DNA from: Symbiodinium natans
Taxonomy: Eukaryota > Sar > Dinophyceae > Suessiales > Symbiodiniaceae
Assembly (NCBI GenBank): GCA_905221605.1
Contig: CAJNDS010000857.1
Span: forward strand, 408,817-472,816
Direction of reading: 5' to 3'
DNA: 64,000 nucleotides
The notes under the pieces were generated by a model that saw only the letters and a list, made by a program, of their open reading frames with translations, did no database searches and was not told the origin of the DNA. How positions within the stretch are numbered: the stretch's first letter is position 1; every line of letters begins with the position of its first letter. A program made the translations under genes and the position numbers. Below, one piece after another: positions 1-10,744 of the stretch.

Positions 1-186
1 CATTTAGAGTTTCAGCTTATCCACGGTTTCTTTCCTGCACCCAATGTGCTGGACCTCCATTTTCGCAAGGCATCTTGCAGCGGTTAAGAAATCGGACACC
101 GAGAGAAACTAAGCGAGGAACAGCAACATAGCCTCAATCTATGACATGACGTTCCATGAGCATGTGTAGTTGTCGTGTCCTGCCAG

Positions 187-2482
187 GTCTGAAGATTCTT
201 CGGATGGTGCGGCTGGCGCGGATACTGCGAATCGTGAAGGTGGTGCGCTTCTTCTCGGAGCTCCGCGTGATGGTGAACGGAGTCATCGGCTCGGCAAAGT
301 CCCTTGTGTGGGCTCTGCTTTTGCTCCTCCTGGTAAACTTTCTATTTGGCGTTCTTGTCATGCAGCTGTCGGTTGAGTACTTGGAGACGGTGGATTCGAA
401 TGCTGAATTGCTGGGATACTTCGGCTCACTTCCTCGCACGATGCTGACACTGTCGCTCTGCCCACTGTAAATGGTTTGGGTGTATATCTGTACAATTCAT
501 GTATATGTACAGATTATGTGTATTTACATATATATATATATGTATATACATATTTGCTATCTACATATATACATACACATAGAGATATATGTATGGAGGC
601 ATTGATGAGACTTGCTGTCTCCTTGCTGACCCAGGTATGAATCAGTCTCTGGTGGCATAGATTGGAACAATGCCGTTACCACGCTTCGTCCTGTGGGTTC
701 GTGGATGGAATACATCTTCTCAGCGTACGTGTTCTTCACGGTGGCTGGATCACGTGTTGAGTTTGTCAAGCCGAGGCAGCTTCAGAGCTAGCTGTGACTG
801 CTCGCGCCAGGTGTTCTGCTGCATGAACATAGTCACAGGCATCTTCGAACGGGCCTGAGCTTTCTGCCATGTCCGGGTGAGTAGCTTTGGCTGTTGCGCG
901 TTGCTGAGGTGGACAATGCAAAAGCCTTGAAGATCGCAGATGAAGAGGCCATGCATCATGAGGCGATGAAGGAGACTTCTGGTGCTCAGAAACCCTAAGC
1001 CCTAAACTTCAAACCCTAAACCCTAAACCCCTAACCCCTAAACCCTAAACCCTAAACCCTAAACCACCTGCAAGCGTCTAGAGGCATGCTGCAGGTTGGA
1101 GTTTCGGTGTTTCAGCTTTGCAAGCATGCTTGTGGCCTCCCCGTATCATCTTTTGGCACATAGTCCCTTGGGTCTCTTGGAGTTGTGGCTGAGATTCATG
1201 TGTGCTCACCGGGTCCTCGAAAGACTTCTGTGGGGGTGGATCCTTGGCTTTTTGGCCTGTTGGCACTCTTGGTGGAAGAATGCGTTGGGAGCAGGAGAAA
1301 AGGCATTGAAGATGATTGAGCCCTTGTTGACATCACGAAAACGGCATTGCAAGTGAATCCTTCGAGCCTTGGAACTTGAAGTTCGTTCGACTTGTTATTC
1401 CCTGCCTACAGTGCTCAGTCTGCCATCTAGAAGACAATCGCACGTACAGTGGCAAAGTCCCGGATCCCTCATCCAGTACCCGAAGCGGTGAGCATGAAAG
1501 CCCAAGTTCTTGGCGTTTCATGAAACCCGCGCGGCATGCCAACTAGTCGGCGACCTGCATGAGGTCACCAAGGGGGCACCCGGGAGGCCAAGCACTGGCA
1601 CAGTTTCCTAACAGGCCACCCTAAACCCTTAAACCTTAAACCCTACACCCTAAACCCTAAACCCTACACCCCAAACCCTAAACCCTAAACCCTAAACCCT
1701 TCATCCTTAACCCAAAACCGGATCAAGCGGTGCACGCAGCCGCATCACGCTCGGACATTCTTGTGCTTTCTGCCCGTTTCTTGGAGCTGTCCTTGGCCCC
1801 ATCTACTTCCGTCTCCAGGAGCGACAGAAATGGATCGTCGAAGTGGCTGCCGCCCGGTCATGATGCTGACCTTAGGGTTTAGGGTTTGGGGGGTTAGGTT
1901 TTAGGGTTTGGGGTCTCTTAGCTCGTCTGCACAGCACGGCATGGCTGGAATAGTTGAATCATGGACCAGGACCTGTTCTCGCGAATCAGTGAAGAACATG
2001 AAGGGCAGCTGACGAAGCAACAGTTTGTGTACCACCTCTCGAACAGCGACAGAATAGCGACGTGCTTCTCTCACCTGGGCATCAACACGGAAACGACCAA
2101 CACGGACGAGCTCTGGGACCTTTTCGACATGGATGACAACGGCCGAATTGATCAGGACGTCCTGCAAGCTACAGGTAGAGACATAAGTTAAACCCTAACC
2201 CCTAAACCCTCAACCCCAACCCCCCAACCCCAAACCCTAAACCCTAAACCATACGCAGCATCGTACCCCCTTCGTGCCCCCTCGAGGATGAGTTTGCCAT
2301 GGGCATCAGGCAGTTCCACGGCACTGCCCGTAGCATTGACCTGTTCAAGATGAGAAGAGTGTCTCAGCCGCACGCCCAAGGAGGGAGGTAACCGTAAACC
2401 CTAAACCTTAAACCCTAAACCCTAAACCCTAGATGATTGTTCTCGAGGAAGTCAAGGAGGTGCTCCGGCTCGTCAAGGAGGT
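187..2482 (+). CDS. Voltage-gated cation channel, 3' part (last repeat S4-S6 plus EF-hand)
   Basis: Voltage-gated Na/Ca-type channel of the plasma or ciliary membrane; only the 3' part is in the window. Exons by eye: ~187-450 carries an S4 sensor with a basic residue every third position (RMVRLARILRIVKVVR), the S4-S5 linker, S5 and the pore-helix start (LPRTMLTLSL). ~640-743 carries the pore loop (SGGIDW) and start of S6. 811-845 carries the S6 end (CCMNIVTGIF). 909-995 is a post-S6 helix (VDNAKALKIADEEAM). ~1961-2182 holds an EF-hand loop (DMDDNGRIDQDVL). ~2275-2360 matches the segment that follows this EF-hand in protist channels (EFAMGIRQFHGTARSIDLF). ~2431-2482 is a helix (EEVKEVLRLVKEV). 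Several exons start with GT after AG. CCCTAAA/TTTAGGG arrays fill most introns. Ion selectivity cannot be read because the other domains are missing. Stop codon not located. Confidence 0.82.
485..600. repeat. TATATG/TACATA-rich microsatellite in channel intron
   Basis: Irregular TATATA, TATGTA and TACATA units make an AT-rich stretch inside the intron that splits the channel pore helix from the pore loop. Confidence 0.85.
999..1066. repeat. CCCTAAA telomere-type array
   Basis: About nine CCCTAAA units with small variants, directly after the post-S6 exon of the channel gene. Confidence 0.95.
1620..1710. repeat. CCCTAAA telomere-type array
   Basis: Degenerate CCCTAAA, CCCTTAAA and CCCTACA units in the large intron before the EF-hand exon of the channel gene. 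Confidence 0.92.
1871..1917. repeat. TTTAGGG telomere-type array (G orientation)
   Basis: Short, worn TTTAGGG array just upstream of the EF-hand exon, in the opposite orientation to the array about 160 bases before it. Confidence 0.85.
2189..2252. repeat. CCCTAAA telomere-type array
   Basis: Forms nearly the whole intron between the EF-hand exon and the next channel exon. Confidence 0.93.
2395..2431. repeat. CCCTAAA telomere-type array
   Basis: Five units forming a very short candidate intron between the last two channel exons recognised. Confidence 0.9.
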
Positions 2483-2523
2483 GGGGGGGGGGGCACTTGG
2501 GGTGGAATTTTCCCAAGGTAGGG

Positions 2524-2640
2524 GGTACGAGGTTCGCGGTACTTAAGAACCGATTGTAACTGTCTTTATAACCCGCTTATAAGCCCCTTCATTGCCCTAA
2601 TATGGTTCTGAACCATTCTACTCCATTACATCAACACTCC
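2524..2640. mobile_element. Degraded inverted-repeat element, GGTTCATGGTACTTA family
   Basis: The left end (GAGGTTCGCGGTACTTAAG) and the internal TAACCCGCTTATAAGCCCC resemble the better copies at 22404, 24129 and 52348. The right end is lost in a C-rich tract (2640-2670). Confidence 0.5.
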
Positions 2641-3780
2641 CTTTCCCCCCCACCCCCCCCCCCCCCCCCAACCCAAAATAGGCACCCCCTCCCCTCCTGC
2701 TTTTTTAAAATTACCCTCGTTTCAAGGGCCCTCCCGCCCCCCAAGATAGGTACCCCTCCCCAAGAATCTCGTTAAAAATTGGACCGAAGTTGAGCTTGTC
2801 AGTGTCCGACCAGGGCCTCTCAGTTTCATGCTCATGAGGTCACGCTCCAATGAGGAAAGCCTGTGGAGATGCAAAAGGCTCATGTTTAACCTGTCTCCAA
2901 GCTGGCCGCAAATCATCGAGCGAGTTCGGTGTTGCGGCAGCTTTGGAACATGGTGCAAAAGCCTCTTGCAGGTGCTGCCGCTTATAACGATGGAGTGGTT
3001 TAGACTCAGCTTTGGTCTTTGCTACCGTTTTCCTGCGCGAACTCAATGCTGCCGGGGACCAACATCTGAAGGAATGGCCCCAGCAGTTCCATGAGTCATC
3101 GGTAGCCAAGCGCCTGTTTCTCTTCGTTTGGGGGAGAGATGTGAGGAAAGGCAAAGCTTTTTCTCGCACCGTTGCACATGCATGTTATAAAAGTTGCCAT
3201 TTCAGGAGCAGCGCGCAAATTGTCTGGTTGGCTTGAGATCACTCCTGCGTCATGTTGCTCCTCTACAGCATGTCTTGCCGTGTCCCTCTTGTCTGTACGA
3301 TGCTGGGGTAAGATTTGAGATTCGATGTTGGGTGGCAGTCTCGAGACGTGCTGTCCTTTGCGCTTCGCCCTCCGACTGGATGTAGTGAAGACCGCGGACC
3401 AAGCCGCCCCGATTGCCACGAGTGAAGCTTGCAGCTGTCAGCGCAGGCCCGACACTCTCCGACATGCAGAGATACGTTATTGCAGAATTCTGATGCATAT
3501 AGTGTAGTTTTCAGTAGTATACATGACTATACTGTATGATTATATACTACAACATCTAGTATAGCAACAGCCTGCAACAGCCGGGGCCTGGAGCCATGAA
3601 AGCCGGATACTTGGCTGACGTCGGGCTCCCCTTCGGAGGCAGGGTTGGGTTTGGGGTTGAGGGTTCAGGGTCTAGGTTTTATGGTTAATGGCTTAGGGTT
3701 ATTGTATTTGTCTTTTAAGGGCTTAGGGTTTTAGCTAGGGTTTGGGGGTTAAGTTTTTTCGGGTTTAGGGTTAGGGTTTA
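2640..3780. other. Stretch without recognisable gene
   Basis: A poly-C tract lies near 2640-2670. Short open frames on both strands show no family signature. AT-rich inverted sequence around TATAC/GTATA lies at 3500-3560, and a worn TTTAGGG array at ~3640-3780. It may be intergenic or a large intron. Confidence 0.5.
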
Positions 3781-3782
3781 GT

Positions 3783-4108
3783 GTCGTCACATCCCGAAGG
3801 CTCACCGGCACTGCTCCATCTTCCCGAAGAGAGCGTGAGCTTGGAGAGCTCCGCGCAGGCGCTGGAGATGAGCCGAACACAGTTTGCCGAAACAGAGCCT
3901 AAACCCTAAACCCTAAACCCGAAACCCTAAACCCTAAACCCTAAACCCTAAACCCTACAAGTTTGCCCACATGCTTGCCCTGCCAGGCTCCCAAGGCACC
4001 CAAGCCGAAGCAGGAGGTCAAGGAGGCAAAACCGGCCAAGGAGGCCAAGGAGGCAAAGCCGCAAGATGCGAAGGCCAAGCCCACCTCGCAGGCCCCCAAG
4101 GGAGGGCC
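3783..4108 (+). CDS. Two coding-like exons of unknown gene, second Lys/Pro/Ala-rich
   Basis: The stretch ~3783-3898 stays open in a Ser/Glu-rich frame (LPEESVSLESSAQALEM). The stretch ~3988-4105 reads as a Lys/Ala/Pro-rich linker with repeated KEAK and AKP steps. A CCCTAAA array (3900-3958) lies between them and a TTTAGGG array follows, the same exon-array pattern seen in the named genes. They could be the tail of the upstream channel or a separate gene. No domain is recognised. Confidence 0.45.
3900..3958. repeat. CCCTAAA telomere-type array
   Basis: About eight near-perfect units between the two coding-like stretches at 3783 and 3988. Confidence 0.95.
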
Positions 4109-4205
4109 TCAGGGTTTAGGGTTTAGGGTTTAGGGTTTAGGGTTTAGGGTTTAGGGCTCAGGGTTTAGGGTTTAGGGTTATCATCTAGGGCTTGGGGTTT
4201 AAGGT
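4109..4205. repeat. TTTAGGG telomere-type array (G orientation)
   Basis: About ten TTTAGGG units directly abutting the Lys-rich exon. Confidence 0.95.
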
Positions 4206-4337
4206 TTTGGGGCCCCTGCGTGCGGGCTTGTGGTGCGCAAGCGCTGAGCATTTGGCAATACTCTTGGTGTGGGGGGGGGGGGGATGGGGGTGGGCTATTT
4301 TCTACCCCAGCAGACGAGAACCTTGCTGTAGAACATT

Positions 4338-4425
4338 GGGGGTTTCCCCAAAATAGGGGTACCCCGAATATACTACCAAGTACCTACAATCCTTCTTATA
4401 GGAAGCCCCAAAAAGCGGTACCCCT
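4338..4425. mobile_element. Inverted-repeat element, GGGGGTTTCC..GGGGTACC family
   Basis: Starts TTGGGGGTTTCCCCAAAATA and ends GGAAGCCCCAAAAAGCGG. GGGGTACC and ACTACCAAGTACC lie inside. It is a diverged copy of the family best preserved at 27601. Confidence 0.65.
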
Positions 4426-4525
4426 AAACCCTAAACCCTAAACCCTAAACCCTAAACCCTAAATCCTAAACCCTAAACCCTAAAGCCTAAAGCCTAAAGC
4501 CTAAAGCCTAAAGCCTAAAGCCTAT
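4424..4525. repeat. CCCTAAA array passing into a CCTAAAG variant block
   Basis: About eight CCCTAAA units are followed by a clean run of about seven GCCTAAA units, a homogenised variant block. Confidence 0.95.
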
Positions 4526-4645
4526 TTTCGGAACCCCCCGTCTCCCTGGGCTTGCGAACTGCTGAGAGGCAGCTGCAGCAGCCAACACGGAGGAGGCCGG
4601 CCCAATGAGTCCGTAGTCATTGTTTGGGGCCGGTGATTGTTGATG

Positions 4646-4701
4646 GGGTTTAGGGTTTAGGCTTTAGGGATTAGGGTTTAGGGAAAGTTTAGGGTTTAGG
4701 G
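4646..4701. repeat. TTTAGGG telomere-type array (G orientation)
   Basis: Worn TTTAGGG units about 135 bases upstream of the aquaporin start codon. Confidence 0.88.
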
Positions 4702-4836
4702 GCCCAAGCAGTTTCGGCCGTGTGTCAACGAGTCGGGTGATGACGATTGGTCTCGGCTCCAGGGTAACACACGCCTCGCATCGCGCAGTCATCGCGCCTT
4801 AATTTAGGCCCATCACAGACTCTTCTGCCTGTCGTC

Positions 4837-5820
4837 ATGGGATCCGGCAGCGACACCGTGGACAAGGACAGCGTCTTCGCCAACTATAAGTCGGTGTTCT
4901 CCCGCCAGTTTGCCGTCTCCTTGGCAGTGGAGTTTGTGGGCGTGATGTTCTTCCAGATCCTTGGTGGCACGTCAGCTCCGAAGTTTGCACCCTTCGTGAA
5001 CGGCTTCGCGCTGGCCGTGTGGATCTATGTTGCTGCCAACATCAGCGGCGGTCACCTGAACCCTGCAGTGAGCTTCAGCACCGCCGTCTGCGGCTTCTAT
5101 CCCCTCATCCACACGCTGGTCTACATTGCTCTCCAGATCATTGGCGCCATCGTCGGGGCCTGGGTCTCGGCTGGGCTGGTGCCTGGCGCTGGTGACCTCA
5201 TCCACACTGGAGCCACGGGCCCCGGATGCTTCGACCGTACCACGATCCACAAGGACCTCACCGACGAGCAAGTCTTCGGCTGGGAGTGCGTTATGACCTT
5301 CACCCTGATCTCTTGCGTCTATGCCTGCGGTGTGGCAAAGCCAGGCCATGGCAGCCACACGCCTTTCGCCGTGGGCCTGGCGCTGCTCGCATGCGCGGGG
5401 TCTGGCGGTCAGTACACGGGCGCCGCCTTGAACCCCGCCCGGGTTCTGGGCCCGATGGTCATCTTCCACTGTGGCGACGATGTGGCAGGCCTCTACATTG
5501 GAGGGCAGTTTGTGGCAGCGATGCTGGCGATGTCCGTCTTCGCATTCGTCTCGGGCCTTGGCCCCCTTAACCCCTGGGTAGCCAGGCGCGCTTTGAGCCT
5601 CTCCTGGCCGGAAGCCGTCTACCTCTGGATCACTGGCTCGCCTCCCAGCCGTCTTCAGAAGACAGGGCGCGAGAACATCAACGACTTCATGCAGCAGTAC
5701 GCCGAGTTCTACGCCAGCGAAAGCTCCGACATGCCAAAGTCCAAGATCTTCGACGTGGAGCGCTGCTTCGGCATCCGCAAGCCTGTGGTCGCTGACAGCC
5801 AGGCAGCAGACGTCGCGTGA
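4837..5820 (+). CDS. Aquaporin / major intrinsic protein (MIP family)
   Basis: Membrane channel for water or small neutral solutes, 327 residues, uninterrupted from ATG to TGA. Both half-helix signatures are present: GGHLNPAVSF (NPA at residues 75-77) and TGAALNPARVLGP (NPA at 199-201), with the selectivity-filter Arg at 202. Hydrophobic segments lie at about 25-43, 52-70, 90-113, 148-166, 176-190 and 217-241, giving the usual six helices and two re-entrant loops. The ~80-residue C-terminal tail is longer than in most aquaporins and hydrophilic. The first in-frame ATG gives a full first helix, so I take it as the start. It is the only long intronless gene in the window, which suggests origin through a reintegrated mRNA. 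Substrate cannot be decided from sequence. Confidence 0.93.
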   Translation: MGSGSDTVDKDSVFANYKSVFSRQFAVSLAVEFVGVMFFQILGGTSAPKFAPFVNGFALAVWIYVAANISGGHLNPAVSFSTAVCGFYPLIHTLVYIALQIIGAIVGAWVSAGLVPGAGDLIHTGATGPGCFDRTTIHKDLTDEQVFGWECVMTFTLISCVYACGVAKPGHGSHTPFAVGLALLACAGSGGQYTGAALNPARVLGPMVIFHCGDDVAGLYIGGQFVAAMLAMSVFAFVSGLGPLNPWVARRALSLSWPEAVYLWITGSPPSRLQKTGRENINDFMQQYAEFYASESSDMPKSKIFDVERCFGIRKPVVADSQAADVA

Positions 5821-6617
5821 AAGCCGGGCCTGAGAAGTTACCCAATTCTGAGGTGGTGCTCTCGCCGCCGTCAGATTTTCCTATTGCCCACAAGCGGTGA
5901 ATGTTTAGAGTCGAGTGTTTGAGATCCTATGAGTTTCCCGAATTTGCCATCTAGCTCGATCCAGGCAAGTGCCCTGGGTCCAAGTCGTGCAGGAAACCGT
6001 TCCAAACAATTCATCGGGCGGTCGCTCAGAAACTGAGAACACCAGTAACCGGTGCTCTACCCAGGTTCTGAAAAAGTCGCCCTAGAGATGATGGTCTAGC
6101 ATTGTAACATCAGTTTTGTAGGATCAATAATGACACCCTTTGAAGCCGAAACCCCCCAAAGCCCCGGAGCCGAAAACCTTAGACATAAAGCTTATGGTAA
6201 CCCCATATGAGGGTTTTCCACAACGAGGGGTCCCTTTTTGGGCGGTGTCCTTAAAGAGAGGGATTCTGCTCTATTGGGGGTTTATGCTTTGGGGATCTAG
6301 TGTTTAGGGGGGACAATGTAGGGATTAGAGTCTGGGGCTTGGGGATTAGGGTCTAGGGCTTACAAGGTTTAGTGCTTAGGGTTTATAAGGTTTAGGGGTC
6401 TAGGTTTCGGGTTGAGGCGATGGGGACGAGGAGCCTCAAAAAGGAGGCACACCCTGGTAGTTTCCGAGTTCTTGTTGTAAGCTTTCCCTAGACCCAAGCC
6501 CTGGACCACTGCCAAGCCTTGCAGAATGCAGGAGGCTTCAGATGGCAGAAGCTTCCTGGAGAAGTGGCTCCTGGGGTCTTATTACTTCCTTTTTGAACTT
6601 AAACACCTTTCCGACAA
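5821..6617. other. Stretch without recognisable gene after the aquaporin
   Basis: Probably the 3' untranslated and intergenic region. It contains AT-richer spacer, worn TTTAGGG-like units at ~6290-6410 and a short open stretch at ~6524-6595 with no family signature. Confidence 0.5.
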
Positions 6618-7138
6618 AACCCTAAAACCCTAAAACCCTCAAACCCTAATACCTTAGCCCCTAAAACCCTAAAACCCTAAACCTTAGCCCCTCAAACCCT
6701 AAACCCCTAAAACACTAAAACCCATGAAAACCCCTAAACCCCTAAAACCCTAAAACCCTAAAACACCTAAAACCCCTAAAACCCTAAAACCCTAAAACCC
6801 CTAAAGCCCGAAAACCCTAAACCTAAAACCCCTAAAACCCCTAAAGCCCTTGGGGGTTTTAAAGCAACTTCGCCAAAAACCCCGAAATTCCCCAAAATCC
6901 CTAAAACCCTCAAACCCTAAAACCCGAGCCCCTAAACCCCTAAAACCCTCAAACCCGAAAACACCTAGCCCCTAAACCGCTGAAACCCTGAAGCCCTGAA
7001 GCCCTAAAACCCTAAACCCTAAACCCTCAAACCCTCCAAGCCTAGCCCCTACACCCCTAAAACCCTGAAACCCTGAAGCCCTGAAGCCCTAAACCCTAAA
7101 CCCTAAACCCTAAACTCTAAACCCTAAACCCTAAACCC
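6618..7138. repeat. Long degenerate CCCTAAA/CCCTAAAA array
   Basis: About 520 bases of CCCTAAAA, CCCTAAA, CCCTGAA and CCCTCAAA units, the longest array of the window. Many units are octamers rather than heptamers. It lies upstream of the first recognised GlnRS exon. Confidence 0.95.
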
Positions 7139-7226
7139 TTGGAACTTGGGCTGAGACCCAGGATCGACACCGATTTGGCACCGGGGGGGCGCTGCCATGG
7201 CCAGAAGGCACTGCTTGAACAAGCAG

Positions 7227-7279
7227 AGGGTTTAGGGTTTAAGGTTTAGGGTTTAGGGTTTAGGGTTTAGGGTTTAGGG
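7227..7279. repeat. TTTAGGG telomere-type array (G orientation)
   Basis: About seven units, 90 bases before the GlnRS catalytic exon and opposite in orientation to the array at 6618. Confidence 0.95.
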
Positions 7280-7368
7280 TAGTCTGACATGTTATTTCAG
7301 GATCTACTTGAACAAAGGAGACGCGACGGAATCTTATTTGAGTTGAAGCCATTGCATGCACCTTTGAG

Positions 7369-10300
7369 GTCCTGACGCGCTTCCCTCCCGAACCGAACGG
7401 CTATTTGCACATCGGCCACGCGAAGTCCATCACCATCAACTTTGGCCTGGCACAGAAGCATCTTGGCCCGCATGTGCAGCTGAGCATCCGCACGATTTGC
7501 TACGACTACGGGGTCAGTGACAGGAAACATGTAAGAGGTTGCCTCCCATTCAAAATTCAAGCAAGAAGCCCACGCGTGCCAGGAAAGCGTAAAGGTCGGT
7601 GAAAGCAACTAAGCAACAGGTTTCGCCACGTTTCATGTAGTTTCGTGTACGCAGACGCAGGTTCGACGATGTTGAACTGGTTGAGTTGGCAATCGTAATC
7701 GGTGAATTTGTCGCTTCAGCCTGATTGGGCCGGGAGGCCTCTCCTCCTCTGCAGAAGCAGAGAACGAGGGGCCGAACGTTGGGAGACAGGATGGGCTGCG
7801 GAATGCCCGGCTAGTTGGGTGGCGGGTAGTGGAGTCGTCTGTCAAAGTTTCAAATGCCACACAGGCCTTTCAAAGGCAAAATGCATGCCTTGTGTGATCT
7901 TGTTGGTTCCTCATGTTCTAGTCCCTGGATGCTGACGATGCGTAGTAAAACGATTCGCGCAAGAAGCGCGTTGTTTCTCTGAGACCAATGCTTCTGCTTG
8001 CTTCTTGTTGTGGAAGTTTCTCGTGCGTTGATGACATCAGATACGGCGGGGGCTGCAACCTGCGATTTGACGACACAAACCCTGACACGGAAGAGACGGA
8101 GTATGTGGAGTCGATTCAAGAAGATGTTTGCTGGGTGTGTCAGGCAGCTTGTTCATGCTCTGTTTTTGTTCAGATGCCATTGGTACCGCGTTCTTAGACG
8201 ATGGAACCACAGCCCTAAATTGCCAGGGCCTTGATATGGACAAGTGCAGGGACGGCGGAAAGCCTTGGGTCGGGACGCCCGTGTATGCCAGTGCAAGGCT
8301 TAGACTTGTCGAAGGAGATCTGGCTTCTTCCTCCCCCCCGCCCCCCACCCCCCCACATCGGCCCCTTATTGGCCGAGGTGATTATTTCCAGAAGATGTAT
8401 GACTTTGCCATCGACTTGATCAAGCATGGCAAAGCCTACGTGGATTCGCAGACCCCTGAAGAGGCCTTCGCGGCCAAGTGAGGGTCTTGCTAGGGAACCT
8501 ACATGTAGGCTTACTGGGCAAATTATGTAGTACCGTTTGTGGCAACTACTTTAAGGTTCCCGGTCTTTGGAGAGAGTCGTTCAGGTGCAGAAGAATCGCG
8601 GTGGGGGCCCGAACAATCTTCCAGGCGTCCGCTGCTCAGAGACCACTTGCAACGACTCATCGGGACTACCGACACTGGTCACTGGTCCGCCGAGCTAAGC
8701 TTGTGCAATTTCGATTGTGTGCATACTCTGAGGTTGACTCACCTTTTCGCGATCGCAGTGTCGCAGAGAATCTGCGGCTTTTCGAAGAGATGCAGGCAGG
8801 AAAGCACGCGGAGGGCTCGCTCCTCCTCCGGGCCAAGATCGACATGAACCACCCGAACATGAACATGCGGGACCCGCCTATGCCGCCCGACCTCAATGTT
8901 GTCGCGCTAGCTTGCTCTTGGCACTGAGCATTCCATCCGTATAAGGTACCGGATCCGATTCAGCCATCACCATAGAACCGGCGATCGCTGGAAGGCCATC
9001 GCAACGGAATGCTTGGAATGCTTCATGGTGCCTCTTGTTTCTGAAAGTCTCAGTGAAGGTCTATCCCATCTACGACTTCGCTCATGGGAATGAGGATGCG
9101 ATAGAAGGCGTCACACACTCCATCTGTACCCTGGAATTTGAGAATCATCGCGCTCTGTACGACTGGTTTCTTGACGCTCGGGCGAGGAAGCTTCTTGCGG
9201 CTAGCTGGGTTCTTGCCCTGGGGGGACGGCACTTGACATGATGCGGAGCGGTATGCAGAGCAAACTTTGCTGCCCGAGGATAACACATCCATCGTCCCAA
9301 GCAGACCTTACCAGAAGGAGTTTGCCAGACTGGAAGTGCAGGGTGCCTTCACCTCCAAGCGCAAGCTCTTACGACTCGTCAGAGATGCTCGATCGCAGTG
9401 GTGCCCGTGATGGCAGTGTGTCCGCCCGAGTGTGTGATCCATACCCAGAGACTCCTATACCCTTTAAGGAATATTCCTTAAACCATATAAGGAACCCTAG
9501 TATTATAATTTAAGGGAATGTTCCGTAAGGAGTCCCTGGGTAGGAGGCTTGCATCATCTAAGGAGGGGTACGTGACAGGATGGGATGATCCCAGGCTGCT
9601 GACCGTTCGCGGGATACGCAGACGTGGGGTTCGCCCTCAGGGAGTGAAGCGCATGTGCGATGCTGCATCATGGAGGCACTTTCAGAAGATTCATGATACT
9701 GATACTATTCATCATATTCATGATCTACTAGTACTATGAATACTACCCAAAATAGTATTTTCCTTCGAATGCAGAAGGAAGAGCCTTGACAACTGGAAGT
9801 TGTAAACCTGATGCCAAGCACTCAAGAAGGACTCCCAAGCGTGAACCCCCAGAAGTTGCAAGCTCTGCACAGAGAAGCAGCAAAAGCCAGCGAGTCACAC
9901 AATATAAACCCTAAACCCTAAACCCTAAACCCTAAACCCTAAACCCTAAACCCTAATCTCCATGCCCTGGCCCCCCGTTGCCAAGGTAGGTGTCAGCGAC
10001 AGAAACAGCGTCACACCCTGGGACCTAGTCGAGGCCCCTGCTGGATGCAAGTCGCCTTTTTGGGTTTAGGGTTTAGGGTTTAGGGTTTAGGTGCCATCCC
10101 TAAGCAGCCCAAAAACCTGCATGTTTGTGGGTTATCACGATAATGATAAGGAGAACGATAATACCCCATTTAAGATTCTTGGATAACCCACAACAGGAAA
10201 ATAGGAAATCCGGTTCTCAAGGGAAAATGCCCGGTCTGCCGAAGCTCTTGCTGGTCCTTAGTAGGGATATCTCCCCCTCTCTATACCCCTTAAGGGATTA

Positions 10301-10702
10301 TATGCAGGGTACCTAGTTCCCTACTCAGAATTAGGGGTGGCTTAGGGTTTAGGGTTTAGGGTTTAGGGCTTCGGTTTAGGGTGGCTTCCGCAAGAACAGG
10401 AGTGCTGGCGAGAAGATATGGAGCCCATCAGCAAGCGAAGACTGGCGGTGCTGGACCCGCTGGCAGTGGTGCCTTGCAAGAAAGAGAAAGGGAGGGGGGT
10501 CCGCAGAGCGAAGCTCAAAGATGCTGGGGTTTAGGGTTTAGGGTTCAGGGTTTCGGGGTATGAGTCCAAGGAGATCATGGACTACGACAAGCAGGAGCTG
10601 ATTGAGGGCGTCACCGACTTGCCCGACCAGTCGGCGGCAGACGCCAGTTGCACCCGCGCGCTGAGCCACCTGGTGTATCTGGGGGGGAATCCGAAAATAG
10701 TG

Positions 10703-10744
<42 letters not shown>

